From Bacillota bacterium (GTDB taxonomy: Bacteria > Bacillota > Clostridia > Lachnospirales > Lachnospiraceae): a DNA stretch of 64,000 nt. Shown piece after piece: positions 1 through 9,288 of this stretch (positions are counted from its first letter, which is position 1; the number at the start of each line of letters is the position of its first letter). Under the pieces are notes generated by a model. The model had not been told where the DNA came from, did no database searches, and saw only the letters and a list, made by a program, of their open reading frames with translations. The DNA lies in NCBI GenBank assembly GCA_023435895.1, contig JAEZLH010000009.1, positions 1 through 64,000 on the forward strand, written 5' to 3'. The position numbers were made by a program, and so were the translations under genes.

Positions 1-87
1 GTGATTAAGTTTGGCTTGCGACACCATTCTTAATATATCACAGGAGGTTTTCTATTGAAATCCTTACCGTCTCCGACTATTCCATTC

Positions 88-107
88 TCCCCAGCATAGC
101 TGGGGGA
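88..107. terminator. Short perfect hairpin, possible terminator
   Basis: Eight-base arms (TCCCCAGC / GCTGGGGGA with one extra G) enclose a three-base loop, 24 bases past the stop of the chemoreceptor gene. The plus-strand side is followed by a weak T-rich stretch; the minus-strand side has no U tract. It may end the chemoreceptor transcript or one arriving from left of the window. Confidence 0.35.
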
Positions 108-130
108 TTAGTATTTTCATTTAAATATTC

Positions 131-2197
131 TTAAATCTTAAATCTCTCCACCAATTCAAGTAATTCTCTTGCACCAACAGCGTTCTCATCCGCAAGCTTT
201 GTTTCTTCAATGGTTCGTACAACCACATCTTCATTCTTAGCCGCAATATCCTGAACACCTTTCGAACCTTCGCTCACTGTAATTGCAACTTCATTCATGG
301 CCGTTGAAATACTGGTAATAGCCGTATCCAAACGATCTGCAGCTTGCTCAAAATCTGCCATTAATTTATTAATCGAAACAGCATCATTGCTATACTGCTC
401 ACTGATTTGTGATAACTTTTCATAATCTTTTAATACGTTCATATCAATGAAGTTAAGCATCGCCTCTGAATTCATTCTCATACTATCCACTGAGGAATAT
501 ACATTCTTAACAATCTCTTGGATTCCTGTTGCGGTATGGGAGGATTGATCTGCTAATTTACGAATCTCGCTAGCCACGACTGTAAAGCCTTTTCCCGCTT
601 CTCCTGCTCTGGCAGCTTCAATCGCCGCATTTAATGCGAGTAGATTTGTTTGCTCTGTTATTGCAAGAATTGTGTCTGCTAATACTCCAATTTGCTTAAT
701 ATTATTAGAACCTTCGATTGCTTCCTCCATCTTTTCTTTTACTTCTTCAAAGATTGTATTCGCTATCTCAATGGAATCCTGTGCATCACTTTTAATGGTT
801 GAGGCCTTATCCGTGATTTGATTTGAAACTTGTGCTCCCTGACGCGCTTTCTTTGCAATATCACTTACATGAGCGCCGATTTCCACTGTTGTTGCGGTAA
901 TTTCTTCAGTGGAAGCAGCAGTTTCCTCCATACCTGCGGATAACTGTTCTGTTGTGGCGGAATTATCATGTACATTCTCCTGTATTAATATCGAAAGCTT
1001 CTCCATCTCTACCGCATTATCCATTACGGTGTGGGATACGTTTTGCAACTTCCCTACCATTTCTCGAAGAACCTCACGTGTTAGAAAGGTTGCTCGTGCA
1101 ATGATACCAGTTTCATCCTTATTCCTCTCAAGATAGGTATAGTTCTCATCATATTTCAAGTCCAAATCCGCTGTTTTATTAATCAGTTCTGTTAGTTTAA
1201 TGATTGGAGCGGAGATTTTGCTTGCTATAAATACCCCCGCCGCTAATGCAAATAATGCAATAAGAAGTCCTATCAATACAATATTCTTTGTTACATTATT
1301 AATCGGTAACATAATCTCATCCATATCACCGGTTACAACCAAAGTCCAATTGGTTTCGGGAATAATTGAGTATGCTGCTTTCTTTAATCTGTCATTGAAT
1401 ACATATTCCACTGTTCCGGGATTTACTTTCTTCCCTTCCTTAACCTGAGCAACTACCTTCTGAATCTGCTCATTTTCAACCGGCTTTCCAATTTTGCCAG
1501 CGGTAGGATGATACAACATAATTCCTTTTTCATCCACCAGATATGCATAACTGGACTTGGTATCCAGTAATTTGGCATCCTTTAAATAAGTAGTCATGCT
1601 GTCTGCAAGCACAGCGGCTGCTACCATTCCTACCATCTTTCCATCTACTTTGACAGGATAGGTCAAGGCTGTTACAAAGGCACCCGTCGATTTAGATTTT
1701 AGGGTCTCACTAACCACTGGCTCTCCTGTTTTGATTGTCTTTAAAACATAATCACGGTCATTGAGATTTTTACCTATCAAATTGGTATCACTGTCCGATA
1801 CAATATTGGCATTCATATCTACAACAAAAATATGCTCAATATTACCAGCATCCTTACTCATACTCTTAAGCTTTGCAATCAAAGTGGATTTTGTTTTTTC
1901 ATCCACTGTTTCACCCTTTGCATTCTTTGACAACAATTCAATTACTTCTGACTGGTATGTGATAAGAGAAAGCCTATTACGTTCCTTATCAAGTAATGAC
2001 TGGATGATATCCGCGTTATTGCGATTTGAATCCATCATTGAGGATATGGTCATATCCTTCATTGTATTAGATGATCTCACCAACGAAAACCCGCCTATAA
2101 TTACAGTTGTAGCCACCATAAGGCATATCATTGCAAGGGACAATTTTAGTTTGATTGTCATGTTTATCTTTCGTATTTTAAATCTTTTTTTAGACAT
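131..2197 (-). CDS. Methyl-accepting chemotaxis protein with periplasmic-type dCache sensor
   Basis: Transmembrane chemoreceptor of 688 aa that should signal to CheA/CheW. TM1 lies at about residues 15-36, then an extracytoplasmic double-Cache-like sensor (about 45-300) of the class that binds amino acids and other small ligands. TM2 is at about 305-328, followed by a HAMP linker and a cytoplasmic signalling domain. The hairpin tip is the classic LALNAAIEAARAGE motif near residue 524. The start is an ATG behind AGGAGACAAAAGG. It lies downstream of, and on the same strand as, the PAS/response-regulator/kinase genes, with a roughly 210-base gap, so it may be transcribed separately. The ligand cannot be read from sequence. 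Confidence 0.95.
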   Translation of the reverse strand: MSKKRFKIRKINMTIKLKLSLAMICLMVATTVIIGGFSLVRSSNTMKDMTISSMMDSNRNNADIIQSLLDKERNRLSLITYQSEVIELLSKNAKGETVDEKTKSTLIAKLKSMSKDAGNIEHIFVVDMNANIVSDSDTNLIGKNLNDRDYVLKTIKTGEPVVSETLKSKSTGAFVTALTYPVKVDGKMVGMVAAAVLADSMTTYLKDAKLLDTKSSYAYLVDEKGIMLYHPTAGKIGKPVENEQIQKVVAQVKEGKKVNPGTVEYVFNDRLKKAAYSIIPETNWTLVVTGDMDEIMLPINNVTKNIVLIGLLIALFALAAGVFIASKISAPIIKLTELINKTADLDLKYDENYTYLERNKDETGIIARATFLTREVLREMVGKLQNVSHTVMDNAVEMEKLSILIQENVHDNSATTEQLSAGMEETAASTEEITATTVEIGAHVSDIAKKARQGAQVSNQITDKASTIKSDAQDSIEIANTIFEEVKEKMEEAIEGSNNIKQIGVLADTILAITEQTNLLALNAAIEAARAGEAGKGFTVVASEIRKLADQSSHTATGIQEIVKNVYSSVDSMRMNSEAMLNFIDMNVLKDYEKLSQISEQYSNDAVSINKLMADFEQAADRLDTAITSISTAMNEVAITVSEGSKGVQDIAAKNEDVVVRTIEETKLADENAVGARELLELVERFKI

Positions 2198-2410
2198 CCT
2201 TTTGTCTCCTATTCTCTTCGCTCTTGTTTATAGTAATATTTATAATCTTACTTCTATATTATTATTGTCTTTCTTATAGATTCCGTAATTTTTAAAACAA
2301 ATATACCTTACAACCGATTTGATCTGTTATTTTCTTATAAATAGTTTTCTTAGTAGCTTACTTATCAAAAATCACTTCTCTCTGTATACTATATAGATAT
2401 ACATAAAGAT

Positions 2411-3238
2411 TTAAATAGGATTTCCTTCCCATCCTTTTAACTCTGTCACATCAGTACATACACCGATTCTTCGACAGATCTGCCCATTGGCATTTTTAAA
2501 GCTCTTCCCTCTGGTATGAAACCATCGATATTGACCATTCTGAACTTTTATTCTTGATTCAAATTGAAAAAATTGAACGCCGTTTTTCTCAATATCCTGC
2601 ATCTGTAATACCACATGATCCAAATCCATGGGATGAAGAAATTTCTCCCATTGTTCCGTTTTTATATATTCTTTCTTTGTATATCCTGTTATTTCATACC
2701 AACGATCAGAAAAATGCAAATCTCCGTTCCTATCATCCCATATCACTTCTCTTGAGGTATCAAGGATCACATTGTGTAACTCCTCTAAATCTTCAATCCG
2801 ATTTCTATAGATTTCATTTTCCTTTTGTAATAGTAATTTATCATCAATTAGGGAGTCGAATAATTCCTTAATCAATTCTATCTCTTTATCAGCTAAAGAA
2901 AGCTTAAAATTATTATTAACAATATCACTTTTTAGCATTCTGATTTTCTTTTTATAATAGGCAAGCATGCAATAAATAAAAAAAATCAGAAACAGAATCA
3001 GAATCCAACTGATTATCCTATTGAACAAGTACATCGTATTAGAATTATGAATAAAAAGCCTCCCAATTCGATTCGACAATACTATTAACAATACCCCTAT
3101 TATTGAGAATATAATGGATACCCGTAGTATTAAATCCTCGTTTCGCATCCCTTTATGATCTGCTTCCTGGTTTGAGTCCTTTATTTTTGTTATAGTTGTT
3201 TCCTGATCCAATTCCCTAAAGACATTTCCTTTTTTCAT
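2411..3238 (-). CDS. Membrane protein with a single C-terminal PAS domain and no output domain
   Basis: A 275-aa protein: a short cytoplasmic N-terminus, two predicted membrane helices (about 38-60 and 73-93), a charged coiled-coil linker (about 95-150), then a PAS/PAC fold (about 155-265) that ends with the typical VTELK. PAS modules of this type normally feed a kinase, GGDEF or EAL domain, but here the protein stops eight residues after the PAS. It follows the two-component genes on the same strand (178 bases after the response regulator) and may be an accessory sensor for that kinase. The alternative is a truncated diguanylate cyclase or kinase; no remnant of either is visible downstream. 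Confidence 0.75.
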   Translation of the reverse strand: MKKGNVFRELDQETTITKIKDSNQEADHKGMRNEDLILRVSIIFSIIGVLLIVLSNRIGRLFIHNSNTMYLFNRIISWILILFLIFFIYCMLAYYKKKIRMLKSDIVNNNFKLSLADKEIELIKELFDSLIDDKLLLQKENEIYRNRIEDLEELHNVILDTSREVIWDDRNGDLHFSDRWYEITGYTKKEYIKTEQWEKFLHPMDLDHVVLQMQDIEKNGVQFFQFESRIKVQNGQYRWFHTRGKSFKNANGQICRRIGVCTDVTELKGWEGNPI

Positions 3239-3415
3239 ATCATTTGTGTCCCCTTATCTAGGCAATCTTACACCACTTCATCTAATTCGCCCAGTTCATA
3301 AATCATTTATTGTGGCTGAACATAATTTTGCATGTAAACTATACAAAATAATCTTCTTTCTTTGAATGAAATTTATAAGGTTGTCACCCAGAAAATTGTC
3401 GGCAAATGTCATATC

Positions 3416-4513
3416 TTAACTTGATTTCCTTTTTCGGTATTCTGTCGGAGTCATTCCTATGTTCTTTTTAAATACTTTGCTAAAATATTCTGCATCTTTA
3501 AATCCTAATTTTTCTGCTATCTCGTATGATTTTAAATTCTCTTTCTGAATAATATACTTTGCTCGTTCCATTTTTACATTCGTAACATATTCGGTAAAGG
3601 AAATTCCCCTTCTTTGCTTAAAGGTTTCGCTTAAATATGTACGATTCATATAAAGCTTATTCGCCACTTCTGTTAATGAAATATCTTCTTCGATGTGATT
3701 GAGAACATAGTTGCAGACTCTGCTCTCAATTCCCTTCTCATTCGTTCCTTCTCCCAATGTGGATAATAGTTGCATTACTTCGCTTATCTTATCTAAGAAC
3801 TTACTTTTCACTGCGGCACTATCGTAATCATTTAAAAAATGATAATTATGAAAAAGATTTAGATCGATGAATTTTTTACACCAGGGGTAAACACCAATAA
3901 TGATTAGCATTAGATTATTATTAACATTCTTAAGAATATCAACAAATGAATTGATATCCCCCTTTAGGTTCGTCCACAGCTGATCTACCATTTGTGATGT
4001 GGTCGCAATCGTATGTGGATTCTGCTCCTTAATAAGCTCCCACATAAGCTCCGCATCCAGAACGGATGAATATACTTTCCTATGTTCTGAATGAATTACC
4101 TCCAATTGCTTTACTCTTTCTCTCTCACGATAATAACCATCCAAAAATTCCTTAGCCCTTTTAAGGACGTTCTCCATCTCACTCTCGCATACCGGCTTGG
4201 ATATATAATCAAAGGCTCCTAAAACAATTCCTTGCCTCGCATAACTGAATTCTCTGTAATCACTCAGCAGAACCACACAAGTGCATAATCTTCGCTCAAC
4301 AATCTCACGAAGAAGCTCTATTCCATCTACCTTTGGCATCCTAATATCAGTAAGTATAAAATCAACCGGACTCTTGTCTATGATATCCAGTGCTTCCTGA
4401 CCGTTAGTCGCTTCCGAACTTATGATGAAATCACTTTTTATTCCCCATATCTTTAATCTTTTCAATTCCCTTCTAACTATCTCTTTATCATCTACTATCA
4501 ATACTTTATACAC
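3416..4513 (-). CDS. AraC-type response regulator (YesN-like)
   Basis: DNA-binding response regulator, 365 aa from a GTG start. Receiver domain at about 1-120 with the acidic pair D8/D9, phospho-acceptor D56 (LTDIRMP) and the conserved Lys in ISKPV near 106. A middle linker leads to two AraC-family helix-turn-helix motifs (about 265-363) ending near GMTPTEYR. The GTG at 4513 was chosen because GGAGGTGG precedes it and receiver homology begins there; the longer ATG start would overlap the kinase gene. It lies 25 bases after the histidine kinase and is almost certainly its partner. YesN-type regulators commonly control sugar uptake or surface genes; the target here is unknown. Confidence 0.93.
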   Translation of the reverse strand: MYKVLIVDDKEIVRRELKRLKIWGIKSDFIISSEATNGQEALDIIDKSPVDFILTDIRMPKVDGIELLREIVERRLCTCVVLLSDYREFSYARQGIVLGAFDYISKPVCESEMENVLKRAKEFLDGYYRERERVKQLEVIHSEHRKVYSSVLDAELMWELIKEQNPHTIATTSQMVDQLWTNLKGDINSFVDILKNVNNNLMLIIIGVYPWCKKFIDLNLFHNYHFLNDYDSAAVKSKFLDKISEVMQLLSTLGEGTNEKGIESRVCNYVLNHIEEDISLTEVANKLYMNRTYLSETFKQRRGISFTEYVTNVKMERAKYIIQKENLKSYEIAEKLGFKDAEYFSKVFKKNIGMTPTEYRKRKSS

Positions 4514-4538
4514 GGGCCACCTCCACCTTTCCACTTCA

Positions 4539-5948
4539 CTAACCTTTACTACTAAGGATTGGCAAAGTAAAGAAAATCGTTGTTCCTTCATTCAATTTTC
4601 CTTCTATCCAAGTTCGCCCACCGTGTTTTTCCACGATCTTCTTAACAGTCACTAGTCCAATACCGCTTCCCTCAAATTCCTCACTGGTATGTAATCTTTG
4701 GAAAATGGTAAATAATTTTTGTGAATAGGACATATTAAAACCGACGCCATTGTCTTTGATGTAAAAAATATATTCGTTATCTGCTATAATGACACCTACG
4801 GATATAATTGCAACATCCCGCACGTTTGTAAATTTCATGGCATTGGATAATAAGTTACAGATTACTTGCTTTAATAATACCCGATCGCCTAAGATGACTG
4901 GTAGCTCTGTCTCTATCCTAAGTTCAATTTTTCTATGGGAATAAGTTGACATTAATTCCCTAAAAACAGCTTGAACTAGTTCATAACTATTAATTTTTTC
5001 TGTTTGTAATTCTGCTCTTGAGGTGGTGGAATATTGTAATAACTTATGAATCATATCTATCATCTCAGAACTTACCCCACGAATCATCGTTAACATCTCA
5101 ACTATTTCATCATTCAGTTCCGTTCCATAATCCTCAAGAATAATCTTGCTATATCCATCAACTGCACGAAGAGGTGCTTTCAAATCATGGGATACCGTAT
5201 AAGAAAACGATTCCAATTCTCCAATTACATCCTGTAATTTATTAGTCCGTTCTAACACTCTTAGTTCTAGTTCTTCATTCAGTTTTTCAACTTCTTCAAT
5301 TGCTTTTTTATAATCAGTAATATTATCAATAACAACCCCTACACGATTGCTCTGTATTCGAAATGCATTGACAAGATAGTATATATTCTCTTCCCTGTGA
5401 TATAATTCAAAACGTTCTGCTACTCCGCTTCTTAACACATTCTCAAACCGATTTAAATCCATGTCCTGTATTCCGAATACCTCGCTCCAGGTTTTCCCAA
5501 TGATTTGACTAGATGTTTTATGAGTATGATATTCAAAACTGGAATTCATAGTTATAAATAGTAAGTCAATCAGCCGACCCCAAGGACTATAAATCGGCTC
5601 AAAAACACAAAACCCATTGAGCATCTTCTCAAAGAGCATTTCATATCGCTCTTCACTATCCATTAAGCTCTTTTGCATATAATTTAATTCTGCAAACTGC
5701 TTTCGTAGTTCCCCCTCAGAAGCTGCAAGTTCATCATATAGCTGTGTCAATTCTAAATGACCTTCATAGAGTTTTTGTTTCATCCTGCTAATCCTTCTTA
5801 GATGAAAGGCTAGCACGATGATAAATGTCGTTAATAAAGTAAATATAACGAAAACCGTAATAACAAGATCTTTATATGTATCAATAAAAGTAAACTCTTT
5901 ACCCGATCGGCTTAGGAGTCTAATAAAAATATCTGATATAAAATTCAA
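4539..5948 (-). CDS. PAS sensor histidine kinase, membrane anchored
   Basis: A 469-aa kinase starting at TTG 5948 behind AAAGGAG (nine-base spacing). One N-terminal membrane helix (about 28-48), a coiled coil, a PAS domain (about 100-215), a second coiled coil, HisKA with the phospho-acceptor His254 in SHDLKAP, and a HATPase with N box (NLLSNAMKFT), G1 (DNGVGF) and G2 (GSGIGL). The HisKA type resembles phytochrome-like kinases. The large extracellular sensor usual for YesM/YesN pairs is missing, so it probably senses an intracellular or membrane cue through PAS. First gene of the kinase-regulator-PAS operon. Confidence 0.93.
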   Translation of the reverse strand: MNFISDIFIRLLSRSGKEFTFIDTYKDLVITVFVIFTLLTTFIIVLAFHLRRISRMKQKLYEGHLELTQLYDELAASEGELRKQFAELNYMQKSLMDSEERYEMLFEKMLNGFCVFEPIYSPWGRLIDLLFITMNSSFEYHTHKTSSQIIGKTWSEVFGIQDMDLNRFENVLRSGVAERFELYHREENIYYLVNAFRIQSNRVGVVIDNITDYKKAIEEVEKLNEELELRVLERTNKLQDVIGELESFSYTVSHDLKAPLRAVDGYSKIILEDYGTELNDEIVEMLTMIRGVSSEMIDMIHKLLQYSTTSRAELQTEKINSYELVQAVFRELMSTYSHRKIELRIETELPVILGDRVLLKQVICNLLSNAMKFTNVRDVAIISVGVIIADNEYIFYIKDNGVGFNMSYSQKLFTIFQRLHTSEEFEGSGIGLVTVKKIVEKHGGRTWIEGKLNEGTTIFFTLPILSSKG

Positions 5949-6142
5949 AGATCGACACTCCTTTATGGCTGTACGATTTTATACTATTTGATCTCCTTAG
6001 TAGAAGCAAAATACTCTTTGCTATATGGGTTTAAAAATCCATTATTTACATATGATTTTACTATTATCTACAGGATTCGTCAAGCTTTGCGTACAAATGT
6101 CGAATTTCTGCCTGATATTTATTTAGCCACTGTACAAAGAAG

Positions 6143-6173
6143 AGCTGCTACGAAATAAACTCCGTCAGCAGCC
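6143..6173 (-). terminator. Stem-loop after nrdG
   Basis: GCTGCT..CG pairs with CG..AGCAGC around a loop of about ten bases, 51 bases beyond the nrdG stop; on the minus strand a short pyrimidine run (TCTTCTTT) follows. Likely the end of the nrdDG transcript. Confidence 0.5.
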
Positions 6174-6223
6174 CCTATTCTTCAGTACATATCCGACTAT
6201 GGACGACCCATTTATTATAATTG

Positions 6224-6745
6224 TTATATTGGTAGAAGACAGGTAATTCCTTCTATTATTGACTTTTTAACATCAATAATCCGTTGATTCCCGGAGCCTT
6301 TGAATTGAAGAGAAATATCCTTTTGATCTTCCATAAATTCTCCATCCACAAGTACATCAATGCATTCGAGCATTTCCTGGGTGAATTCTCCCTTAGCACG
6401 ACTCTCTGTCAGTAAGTCCGTTTCATAGATATATCCGGTATAACACCATATATCCTTGTTGGGATATGTATTCTTTATTCTTCTTAAAAATGGCATTAAC
6501 ACTTTTTGATTTTGCTTTTCAAAGGGCTCTCCGCCGAGTAACGAAAAACCCCTGATATAGTTCGGCTCCAACGCTTTTAAAATCTCGTCCTCGGTTTTCT
6601 CCGTAAACAATTGTCCATAAGAAAAATCCCAGGTTTCCTCATTAAAACAGCCTTTACAATGATGAGTACACCCTGATACAAACAAGGCTACCCTGACCCC
6701 AAAGCCGTTGGAGATATCCGTCTTTTTAATTACACCATAATTCAT
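6224..6745 (-). CDS. nrdG: Anaerobic ribonucleoside-triphosphate reductase activating protein
   Basis: Radical SAM activase of 173 aa that installs the glycyl radical on NrdD using S-adenosylmethionine and a [4Fe-4S] cluster. The cluster-binding motif is C26-x3-C30-x2-C33 (CTHHCKGC), preceded by FVSGC typical of NrdG, and GGEP follows for SAM binding. The ATG at 6745 was chosen because homology begins at MNYGVIKK; it starts one base after the nrdD stop, so the two are translationally coupled. A longer upstream extension would lie inside nrdD and has no family counterpart. Confidence 0.95.
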   Translation of the reverse strand: MNYGVIKKTDISNGFGVRVALFVSGCTHHCKGCFNEETWDFSYGQLFTEKTEDEILKALEPNYIRGFSLLGGEPFEKQNQKVLMPFLRRIKNTYPNKDIWCYTGYIYETDLLTESRAKGEFTQEMLECIDVLVDGEFMEDQKDISLQFKGSGNQRIIDVKKSIIEGITCLLPI

Positions 6746-6746
6746 A

Positions 6747-8906
6747 TTAGAGATGAAGCACCCTTTCTTTGATCTCCTGAGTTCTTCCCTGGTTCCAGAA
6801 CTGTGTTCCGATATATCCGCAGGTTCTTCTTGCCACATTCATCTTATCCTGGTCACGATTACCGCATTTCGGACATTCCCATATCAGCTTTCCAAACTCA
6901 TCTGTTATAATCTGTATCTCACCTTCAAAGCCACACTCTTGGCAGCAATCACTCTTGGTATTCAGTTCCGCATACATGATATTGTCATAAATATAACGGA
7001 TTACCTGTAATACTGCAGGAATATTCTGTTGCATATTCGGTACTTCTACATAACTCACTGCACCTCCGGTGGAAAGTGACTGGAACTGGGACTCGAATTT
7101 AAGCTTTGAGAAGGCATCAATTTCTTCCGTAACATGTACATGGTAACTATTCGTGATGTAACTCTTATCCGTTACCCCTTTCACAATGCCAAATCGCTTT
7201 TGCAGACATTTTGCAAATTTAAAGGTCGTACTTTCAATTGGTGTTCCATAAATACCAAATCCAAGATCTGTCTCCTGCTTCCATCTGTCGCAGGCTTCAT
7301 TCATATATTTCATTACATCTAACGCAAATGTAGTGCCGTCAGAATCTGTATGAGATTTTCCTGTCATGTACTTGGTACATTCGTATAAGCCCGCATACCC
7401 TAAAGAAATGGTAGAATATCCTCCGAACAGGAGTTTATCAATGGTTTCTCCCTTTTCCAGTCTTGCAAGAGCACCATGCTGCCATAGGATAGGAGCCACA
7501 TCGGATACGGTTCCCTTTAGTCGTTTGTGACGTATCATTAATCCCCTGTAACAAAGTTCTAATCTCTCGTCAAAGATCTTCCAGAACTTATCTCTATCTC
7601 CTCCTGAGGATAGGGCAACATCCACCAGATTAATCGTTACAACACCTTGGTTGAAACGACCATAGAATTTATAATTGCCATCCTCATCCTTCCAAGGACT
7701 TAAGGCACTGCGACAACCCATAACTGGGAAACAGTTGCCTTCTTTCAGTTCTTTCATTTTCTTTTCTGATATGTAATCCGGAACAAGTCTCTTAGCAGTA
7801 CACTTTGCCGCCAACTCGGTCAAATAATAATACTTTGAGTCTTCCTCGATATTGTCCTCTTCTAACACATAGATTAATTTCGGGAATGCCGGGGTAACCC
7901 AAACTCCCGCCTCGTTCATAACTCCCTTAATTCTTTGTTTTAAGGTTTCCTCTATTATCATTGCTAAGTCTTTCTTCTCAGCTTCATTCTTTGCTTCATT
8001 CAAATACATAAATACTGTTAAAAATGGCGCCTGTCCATTGGTGGTCATTAGCGTTATGACCTGATATTGTATGGTTTGTACACCCTTATTCACTTCTCTG
8101 CGCAGTCTCTTTTCTACAATCTGCTCTATGGTTTCATCTTGAACAGGAGCTCCAAGAATCTCAATTTCTTCAAGTACCTCAGCACGAATCTTATTTCTTG
8201 ATATCTGAACAAAAGGCGCAAGATGTGCTAAGCTGACACTTTGTCCGCCATATTGATTACTTGCTACCTGTGCAATAATCTGTGTGGCAATATTACATGC
8301 GGTCGAAAAGCTATGAGGTTTCTCTATTCTTGTCTCACTGATTACTGTGCCATTCTGAAGCATATCCTCCAAATTTACAAGATCACAGTTATGCATATGC
8401 TGTGCAAAATAATCGGTATCATGAAAATGAATGATACCCTGCTGATCTGCTTCTACAATCTCCTCCGGTAGGAACATTCTTTTTGTAATGTCTTTGCTGA
8501 CCTCTCCAGCCATATAATCTCGTTGAACACTATTAATTATGGGATTTTTATTGGAGTTTTCCTGTTTTACATCTTCATTATTACCTTCTATTAGGGAGAG
8601 GATGCGATTATCGGTTGTATTGGCTTTTCTGACAAGAGAACGTTGATAACGATACTTCACATATCGTCTTGCAAGATCAAAGGCTCCCGTAGCCATAATC
8701 TGATCCTCAACCATATCCTGTATCTCTTCCACAGATACTGCTCTGTTCAATTTATTACATCTAAATTCTACATACTCCGCTATATGGTGAATCTCTTCAT
8801 CCGAGAGCAGGCTTTTTTCACCTGACGCATTCGCCTTCTTTACTGCCGCAATAATTTTACTGCTATTAAATGCTTCCTCTGTACCGTTTCTTTTAATCGT
8901 ATTCAT
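6747..8906 (-). CDS. nrdD: Anaerobic (class III) ribonucleoside-triphosphate reductase
   Basis: Reduces ribonucleoside triphosphates to deoxy forms for DNA synthesis without oxygen. Of its 719 aa, the first ~90 form an ATP-cone allosteric domain (starts MNTIKRNG). The long ten-stranded barrel follows, then a zinc-binding CQEC...CPKC segment and the C-terminal glycyl-radical loop RRTCGYIG (radical Gly near residue 697). The ATG at 8906 is preceded by GGAGGAGAGG; ATG-like codons further upstream have poorer context. It is co-transcribed with nrdG. Upstream lie a sigma-A promoter and two NrdR-like boxes, which predicts repression when dATP is plentiful. Confidence 0.97.
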   Translation of the reverse strand: MNTIKRNGTEEAFNSSKIIAAVKKANASGEKSLLSDEEIHHIAEYVEFRCNKLNRAVSVEEIQDMVEDQIMATGAFDLARRYVKYRYQRSLVRKANTTDNRILSLIEGNNEDVKQENSNKNPIINSVQRDYMAGEVSKDITKRMFLPEEIVEADQQGIIHFHDTDYFAQHMHNCDLVNLEDMLQNGTVISETRIEKPHSFSTACNIATQIIAQVASNQYGGQSVSLAHLAPFVQISRNKIRAEVLEEIEILGAPVQDETIEQIVEKRLRREVNKGVQTIQYQVITLMTTNGQAPFLTVFMYLNEAKNEAEKKDLAMIIEETLKQRIKGVMNEAGVWVTPAFPKLIYVLEEDNIEEDSKYYYLTELAAKCTAKRLVPDYISEKKMKELKEGNCFPVMGCRSALSPWKDEDGNYKFYGRFNQGVVTINLVDVALSSGGDRDKFWKIFDERLELCYRGLMIRHKRLKGTVSDVAPILWQHGALARLEKGETIDKLLFGGYSTISLGYAGLYECTKYMTGKSHTDSDGTTFALDVMKYMNEACDRWKQETDLGFGIYGTPIESTTFKFAKCLQKRFGIVKGVTDKSYITNSYHVHVTEEIDAFSKLKFESQFQSLSTGGAVSYVEVPNMQQNIPAVLQVIRYIYDNIMYAELNTKSDCCQECGFEGEIQIITDEFGKLIWECPKCGNRDQDKMNVARRTCGYIGTQFWNQGRTQEIKERVLHL

Positions 8907-8941
8907 AATACCTCTCCTCCGCATCAATATCTGAGAATTGT

Positions 8942-8970
8942 ATTATATAGTAGCAGAGGGAAAAAATCAA
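8942..8970 (-). promoter_or_regulatory. Sigma-A promoter of nrdDG
   Basis: On the minus strand TTGATT (8970-8965) and a perfect TATAAT (8947-8942) are separated by 17 bases, 36 bases before the nrdD start codon. Confidence 0.7.
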
Positions 8971-8998
8971 TCATCATTTGGTCTTTTTTCAAAAAATT

Positions 8999-9045
8999 AC
9001 ACAATATATAGTATTTGATACTTTTTCAAACACGCTATGTGGTAA
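8999..9045. promoter_or_regulatory. Tandem NrdR-like boxes upstream of nrdD
   Basis: Box 1 (8999-9014, ACACAATATATAGTAT) matches the known NrdR box ACACWATATATWGTGT at 15 of 16 positions. Box 2 (9030-9045) matches at about 10 of 16 and starts exactly 31 bases away, the three-helical-turn spacing known for NrdR box pairs. Both lie just upstream of the nrdD -35 element. The nrdR gene itself is not in the window. Confidence 0.7.
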
Positions 9046-9081
9046 TTTATGACTTTCCACTCATCTTACTGCTTTACATAG

Positions 9082-9110
9082 AATAACCCGGCAATCCATG
9101 CCGGGTTATT
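9082..9110 (-). terminator. Perfect 12-bp stem terminator-like hairpin after degV
   Basis: Arms AATAACCCGGCA and TGCCGGGTTATT are exact complements around a five-base loop. It lies between the degV stop and the nrdD control region, so it probably insulates nrdD from read-through. The U tract is weak on both strands. Confidence 0.65.
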
Positions 9111-9288
9111 CTTCCCCAATAATAAGATATTATCAAATTCATCTTTATTTTTACACTATAAACAGCCCTTAATTTTATCTATAGTTAACTCTATTTCCTA
9201 TATCAATTTTCTTTGCTCATTACACTTCTTATGGTAGAACAGTATTTACTTTCAAAGTACTCTTATCCCGCCGCAAAGTCATCAACAC

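Larger units (their letters stand above)
8907..9288. other. Intergenic region nrdD-degV
   Basis: 382 bases without a gene. It holds the nrdD promoter, two NrdR-like boxes and the degV-side hairpin. The remaining stretch 9111-9288 is AT-rich with nothing recognisable. Confidence 0.7.

Noticed and set aside
88..107. Palindrome at the left edge as an IS200/IS605 end
   Set aside because: A hairpin alone is not enough; no transposase or flanking target signal is visible in the window.
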